Source: Axinella damicornis (Eukaryota; Porifera; Demospongiae; Axinellida; Axinellidae). Taken from it: a stretch of 64,000 bases of DNA. A program made the position numbers and the translations under genes. The DNA is taken from positions 4,451,321-4,515,320 of the forward strand of contig OZ007515.1 of assembly GCA_963931865.1 (NCBI GenBank), written 5' to 3'. Numbering within the stretch: the stretch's first letter is position 1; each line of letters opens with the position of its first letter. Under the pieces are notes generated by a model that was not told the origin of the DNA, made no database searches, and was given only the letters and a program-made list of their open reading frames with translations. This document shows, piece by piece, positions 59,549 to 64,000 of the stretch.

Positions 59549-61118
59549 GGTCAACGTTCAGATCGTTTTACTTTGATAACCAAGGGAATGCTGCATCTCG
59601 GGCCCATATTAAAGTTATAGGATGGTTGCTGTAGGCGTGTCAGGTGAGTTCATATTTTTCACACACAAAGGTCGACCCAGTACAACAGGACTTGATTCTG
59701 GTGCTGGAGGGCATGATAAAAGCTTTCATGCATGCCATCCCAAAACTAGCTATTCACTAATAATTCATTTTGCCAAAAGCAGCATTGGCCGCTTTCTTGA
59801 GCGAGACAGCAGATAGATTTGCAATGGACTACACTATCAAAAAAAAAAGCTTCCATCATGCCCTTTAAGGGAAATGCGGACATTTCAGAATCGGGAATCG
59901 GGGGGGGGGAGGGTAATGCAGCTACTAATTTCGTGGGGAGTAGTTACTAGATGCTGCCAACCCATCCAATGAACTTTCCTGTCTGTCCGGGCAGCGATGA
60001 TTGTTCTGCATCCATATATGCATGAATCCATTCCTACAATGATTTCATGTAGTTTGACCACTGATCTAGCTGGTTGCAGGCTAAAATAGACCTACTAGGT
60101 ACTAAGCTAGTCTACCAGCATACAAGTTATAGCCCTCTATGTTCTCTGACGGAACTAGGTTTTCCGTTTGTGCAACAAACGCTCAGGGAAACTGCCCGTT
60201 TTGTGGCCACAAAGAGTCACACCAACAGTACACACATACGTATGCAAAACATGGACCAGATTTACGGTATGGGAGACGAATCGATCGACAACAACTGCGT
60301 GAGAGTCTGGTACCGAGACTAAGTCTACCTGTACTGTTTGATGGACAATGGCGACAACAAAGACGCAGTCCGCTTGTGACCTACCTATTCATTGGCTAGA
60401 GGCCTAGAGCGATGGGCGACCATGAACAGTCTACCTCTGTAGCTCCTCGGTGGCAACAACAAAGACGAACACCACCAGTGGACCTACCTATGCATCGACC
60501 TCAGAGCTGTACATGACATATCCTGTAGAATGCATGTGTGGTATGTTGGTCGCAGCATACGAACAGCAAGTTCACAAGAGAATCATTTCATGATAGACTA
60601 ATCTGTTACAATCTGTTACAAGACAAAAACAGAATACACACAAATATGACTGTGTGTACTTTTGGTGTGACTCTCTGTGGCCTGACTCTCTGTGGCCTGA
60701 CTCTCTGTGGCCTGAGTTTGTGCTCTGCTCATGCATCACATTCTGATGGCAGGCAGTCTTGTACATACAACTGTTCCATGTGCACCCACTCACGCTGGCC
60801 CCACAATGTCACACATTCCCCTAGTTATCTCGCCATCTACAGAGTATCATGCACCCAAATGTGTGGGCAATAATCACACCATGTCTTTGCATGCACGAAA
60901 TTTATATGTTTGCAAATTAAGCTACAAACTATGTTTCCGTTTAACTTTCCTGTTGGCGGCAGTAGAAAGCCGGGCTACTTCCTACATGATTTTATATCAT
61001 TGGAATCGCAATATTGATGATCTTTCGGACAAATGATCAAAATAATGCCCACCCCTACTCTTTAGTAACATTTCCATTTCCTGTTTATTCTTATTCCATG
61101 TCTCTGTAGGTTAAAGCG

Positions 61119-61923
61119 ATGGATGTTGCCATTCTTCTACAAGATTCTCCAGGAGAGAAAACTGATACATCAATTGTTGGTACTGTCAAATCACTCGCGG
61201 TGGTGTACTGGTAGAGTGAGAGTCTCCAGTGCGCAACTCAGGCTCTGTCCTGAGTTCGAATCCCACTAAAGCCCTTGGTTTTTCTGTTGAAGGGTGGTTC
61301 GCCTTGAAAAAAGGAATTTGCCCTTTGCCCTTCCAGAAAAACAAGTTTGAGCAATGCCATTTATGGTAACTCAAGCGAGTTCAGTGATGATGTCATCACC
61401 ATCATCCCCCGTTAATGGGGCCCAGGACCTGCATGAAAACCTTCTGTATTGGAGATGCGGCATTCCTGGGTTATCAAATCAAAATGAACTGAACTGAACT
61501 GAACTGGCTGGTTTGATGGCTAGAAAACAATCCTCTGTCGTAATTGTGAGAGGTGAACTGCTTACCCCAATCCCTGGGTATGAAATTTCTCCGAGAAATG
61601 ATGGACAGAAACCCCACAATTATCGCCTCAAAAGCGACCTGTCTGTCACTCTGTTTTGCAAGGACGATGGTAGCGATACTGCACCACTGCACGATTATGA
61701 ATTTTTGCTGCTTGAAGGAATTAAATCTCGGTCAGTACGCTATGAGGTGTTCATCTCAGCTGATGACATGTTGGAATGGGGGTCAAAGTTGAAGCAAGGG
61801 GATGCGGTATGGGTTGCTATACCAGCTGCAACTACTGTCACAACTCAGTATGCTGCTGCTGTCATCCATTTTGTTGGTGGGCTTGGAACGGAGCCAGGAG
61901 TGCAGTTTGGAGTTGAGATAACG
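61119..61923 (+). CDS. Gene F: CYLD-like first coding exon, split by a SINE, 3' incomplete
   Basis: The acceptor TGTAG|GTTAAAGCG precedes ATG 61119. It encodes MDVAILLQD and GTVKSL up to 61198, is interrupted to 61508, then continues GLMARKQ, RGELLTPIPG, NYRLKSD and the first half of CAP-Gly1 (GDAVWVAIP), ending at ACG|GTGAGA. Without the 310-nt insert the frame is continuous. With it, TAG at 61212-61214 stops translation after about 31 codons. ATG 61516 could give an N-terminally short product. The exon is clearly diverged from those of B-D. The next exon (DEQYRG-like) was not found before 64000, so the gene continues to the right or is broken. Confidence 0.65.
61199..61508 (+). mobile_element. 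tRNA-derived SINE inside gene F exon
   Basis: A-box-like TGGTGTACTGG and B box AGTTCGAATCC at 61251-61261, an unrelated body, and a pentamer tail (GAACT repeated four to five times, 61483-61505). A different family from the tRNA-Ser SINE. No convincing target duplication. Confidence 0.75.
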
Positions 61924-64000
61924 GTGAGACTAATCTTGTATGTACATGTACTACAGTGAAACCTGTCTAATGTGGTCACCTGAGGGGCAAGTATATTTGG
62001 CCTCAAAATAGAGGTGGCTGGAATATAGGTGACCGCGGTCCTGTGAAGTTTTAGTGTGATTACGAAGGTTAAACACATTTCGTGCATGCACGCATTTCAC
62101 GCATGCACGTACACACTGGCCGTTATTGGCTGTGTATTATAGGAGGAGCACGATCTTCTTACCACCACCCAACAAGACCAGACTGTAACACCCCCCCCCC
62201 CCCCCCCGGATGTGGCCCTCTCAGGTCACGTACCAACCCACTGAACTGAAAACTCTCACACTTACATTTGGTTTGTAAAATGCATAATTATATTTTTAAA
62301 ATGACAGTGTATTATTGCATGCTACAGCGTGCTTGGGGTGGAGCAAGGTGACCGCTATAATAGAACAACAGTAAAGTATGGTGACTGTGGGCTCAGATTC
62401 CAAGCTGACCACAAAAGCGGAGGTGACCGCCTTATTCATGTGAGGTTTCACTGTACAGTGCTTGCGAAATATTGTTTTTGGGTCTGTCTATCTGTCTGCA
62501 CTCTAATATAAAAAAATCACCTCAAGACCAATAATGTGACTGCATCGTTGATCCACATTGGCACACGTACTCCACACCAAATGTCAGGATGTGAACGATG
62601 TCATAACTATTTGGATGTACTGGCCTTCCTGCTTGCCCCCTAGCTACAAATGTACCAATTAAAACTGCCTCTTCGGTTACAATTTCTGCACTGAAAACCA
62701 GGTAAGGCTGTAGGTGGAGTTAATGAGAAAGAACTAGCTTTCGTGTGTGACATAGGATGATTCGGTTGACATACCAGTGACAGAGACCGTAATGAGAATG
62801 TCTATGATGAGATGAAAGTCGAATGTGAAGTCACTGGGGTCAAACCATCCCCTTTCAGCATGTATTATTTCAAAGCACCCACTGTCACTACTCATGCAGC
62901 TCTTTTTGGCACTACAGCAGGTGCTTTGCTTTCACTCACGGTAACAGTAGTCTACCACTGGCGCTAGAAGCAATAGTGAATCGTCAGGCCATCGTTGAAG
63001 TGGCCATATAATAGAGTCGGTAGACTCCATATGTAGGGATAGAGCGGACATGCAATACTCGCGCATGCCAAGAGTCCAGAGTCTTAGGCAAGTCAACGAG
63101 CTGCTCATTTAAGTATTATAATATACGTAACCACATACAAGTAGCAGTTCATCTGTTGATTCGGAAAGCTGCTCGTCACTAGAAAACTGCTCTTTCTCCG
63201 GATCCAACTGGTGCTCATGGCTGATGTGGGTCATTCACTTATCGTGATCGTCCAGCTCTGCAGGTAGGATGTTTCAACTTGTCATTGTTCTTGGTCATAA
63301 TATACAGTCTGGCTATACTTTGCCTCGTCTGGGCATATAGTGACTCCAAGGCAGATGACCTCATCGTCACTGTAATCACCCATAAGATTGGTGAGTGCCA
63401 TCAGGGCTAGCTAACTACCTCGCTAGGACACTGGACACATGCATGGCCCAATTCTTTGGCTTGCAGAAGCCTTAATTGCAAATTGAATGATGAATCTCAT
63501 CATGGAATCATCACATGGTAGGGACAATGGCTTTTAGCTAAATTTATGATTTGCTGTACCATCTGTAACATACATATGAAGTAGAAACAGCATAGAAGTT
63601 TGAACCCCTGCCATCAAAAGCATATGGCCCGACGACGACTAGTGAAGTATGTGCATACAAGAATTAAGGACTTCCACCTTTGGAAAAAGCCAAAGTACAT
63701 GCTAAACCATTGTTTCTGTCACTCACACAAAAGTACTGAATTATTTCGCTGTCGCATTATTCTAATCAACACTTTCATTGAACGCTTTCAAATTCTGTCA
63801 CCAGACAGCCTCCTGGTCTGGGCACGAGACTATCTCGCAAGGCGTTTGAAACCACCCACTCAAGAACTATAGCTCTGTGTGTGATGCCATTTTCTTCATT
63901 TGTACTCATGCGCACAGCACTTAGCTGAGCTAGAAATACAGTTAGTGTGTGAGAGATCTATGCATACTGCCTAATCTTCTCTGTTTGTTGAGGTTGGGGG
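61924..64000 (+). other. Right-edge non-coding sequence
   Basis: Presumed gene F intron. Contains the MITE at 61954-62453; a palindromic GAGTCGGTAGACTC repeat near 63015 that recurs at 27262; and a TAGTCTC MITE right end near 63810-63831. No exon recognised. Confidence 0.5.
61954..62453. mobile_element. MITE with CAGTGAAACCT ends and TA flanks
   Basis: The left end CAGTGAAACCTG and right end AGGTTTCACTG are inverted, each next to TA, which suits a TA-targeting family. It contains a 17-nt poly-C run (62191-62207) and GTGACCGC repeats. Confidence 0.7.

Larger units (their letters stand above)
58561..61118 (+). other. E-F intergenic region and gene F leader intron
   Basis: Holds the gene F promoter block (59274-59432), a short TAGTCTC MITE (59514-59548), a G10 run near 59900 and a 15-bp minisatellite (60667-60712, CTCTGTGGCCTGA units). 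No gene seen. Confidence 0.6.

Overview
The window looks like metazoan genomic DNA. It has multi-exon genes with GT-AG introns, MITE-like and foldback repeats, tRNA-derived SINEs and no operons. The family content (CYLD-type CAP-Gly and USP exons joined to a TKL-like kinase) and the many short hairpin elements would suit a demosponge, but that placement is inference and only moderately secure.

All clear genes lie on the + strand and belong to one family, here called A to F. The reference architecture is that of the deubiquitinase CYLD: CAP-Gly1, CAP-Gly2, a low-complexity linker, CAP-Gly3, then a USP domain with an embedded B-box. Here it is followed, in the same reading frame, by a coiled coil and a protein kinase domain. 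Gene E (49772-58560) has CAP-Gly3, the complete USP (Cys box, B-box, His box), coiled coil and kinase, so it is a predicted deubiquitinase-kinase fusion. Genes A (999-9234, its first exon lies outside the window) and D (37646-46125) have all three CAP-Gly modules and the kinase but no USP. Genes B (16066-20182) and C (24193-30748) have also lost CAP-Gly3. Gene F (from 61119) is only the first coding exon, split by a SINE, and runs off the right edge.

Exon phases explain how the domains were reshuffled. The CAP-Gly3 exon ends in phase 1 and the coiled-coil/kinase exon begins in phase 1. The seven USP exons between them in gene E total 1125 nt (375 codons), so the whole block can vanish without a frameshift. 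Genes B and C reach the same phase-1 acceptor by other routes: an exon 3/exon 4 fusion in B, and a donor supplied by foreign DNA in C.

Layout: 1-9234 gene A, whose linker holds five copies of a 318-bp (106-aa) repeat. 9235-16055, 20183-24182 and 30749-37645 are three diverged copies of one intergenic block; each ends in a putative promoter/leader exon and the next gene's first coding exon. 46126-49771 is a decayed unit with a kinase-exon remnant carrying an inverted core. 49772-58560 is gene E. 58561-61118 is the gene F promoter region. 61924-64000 is intron of F or beyond. Mobile DNA is dense: a MITE family with TAGCCTCGTTCCCAG ends and 9-bp target duplications, several long foldbacks, and SINEs.

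In animals CYLD removes K63- and M1-linked ubiquitin from RIP-kinase/TRAF complexes. A CYLD scaffold physically joined to a kinase, plus catalytically USP-less paralogues that keep the scaffold and kinase, suggests a lineage-specific ubiquitin/NF-kB-type signalling module. That functional reading is inference.
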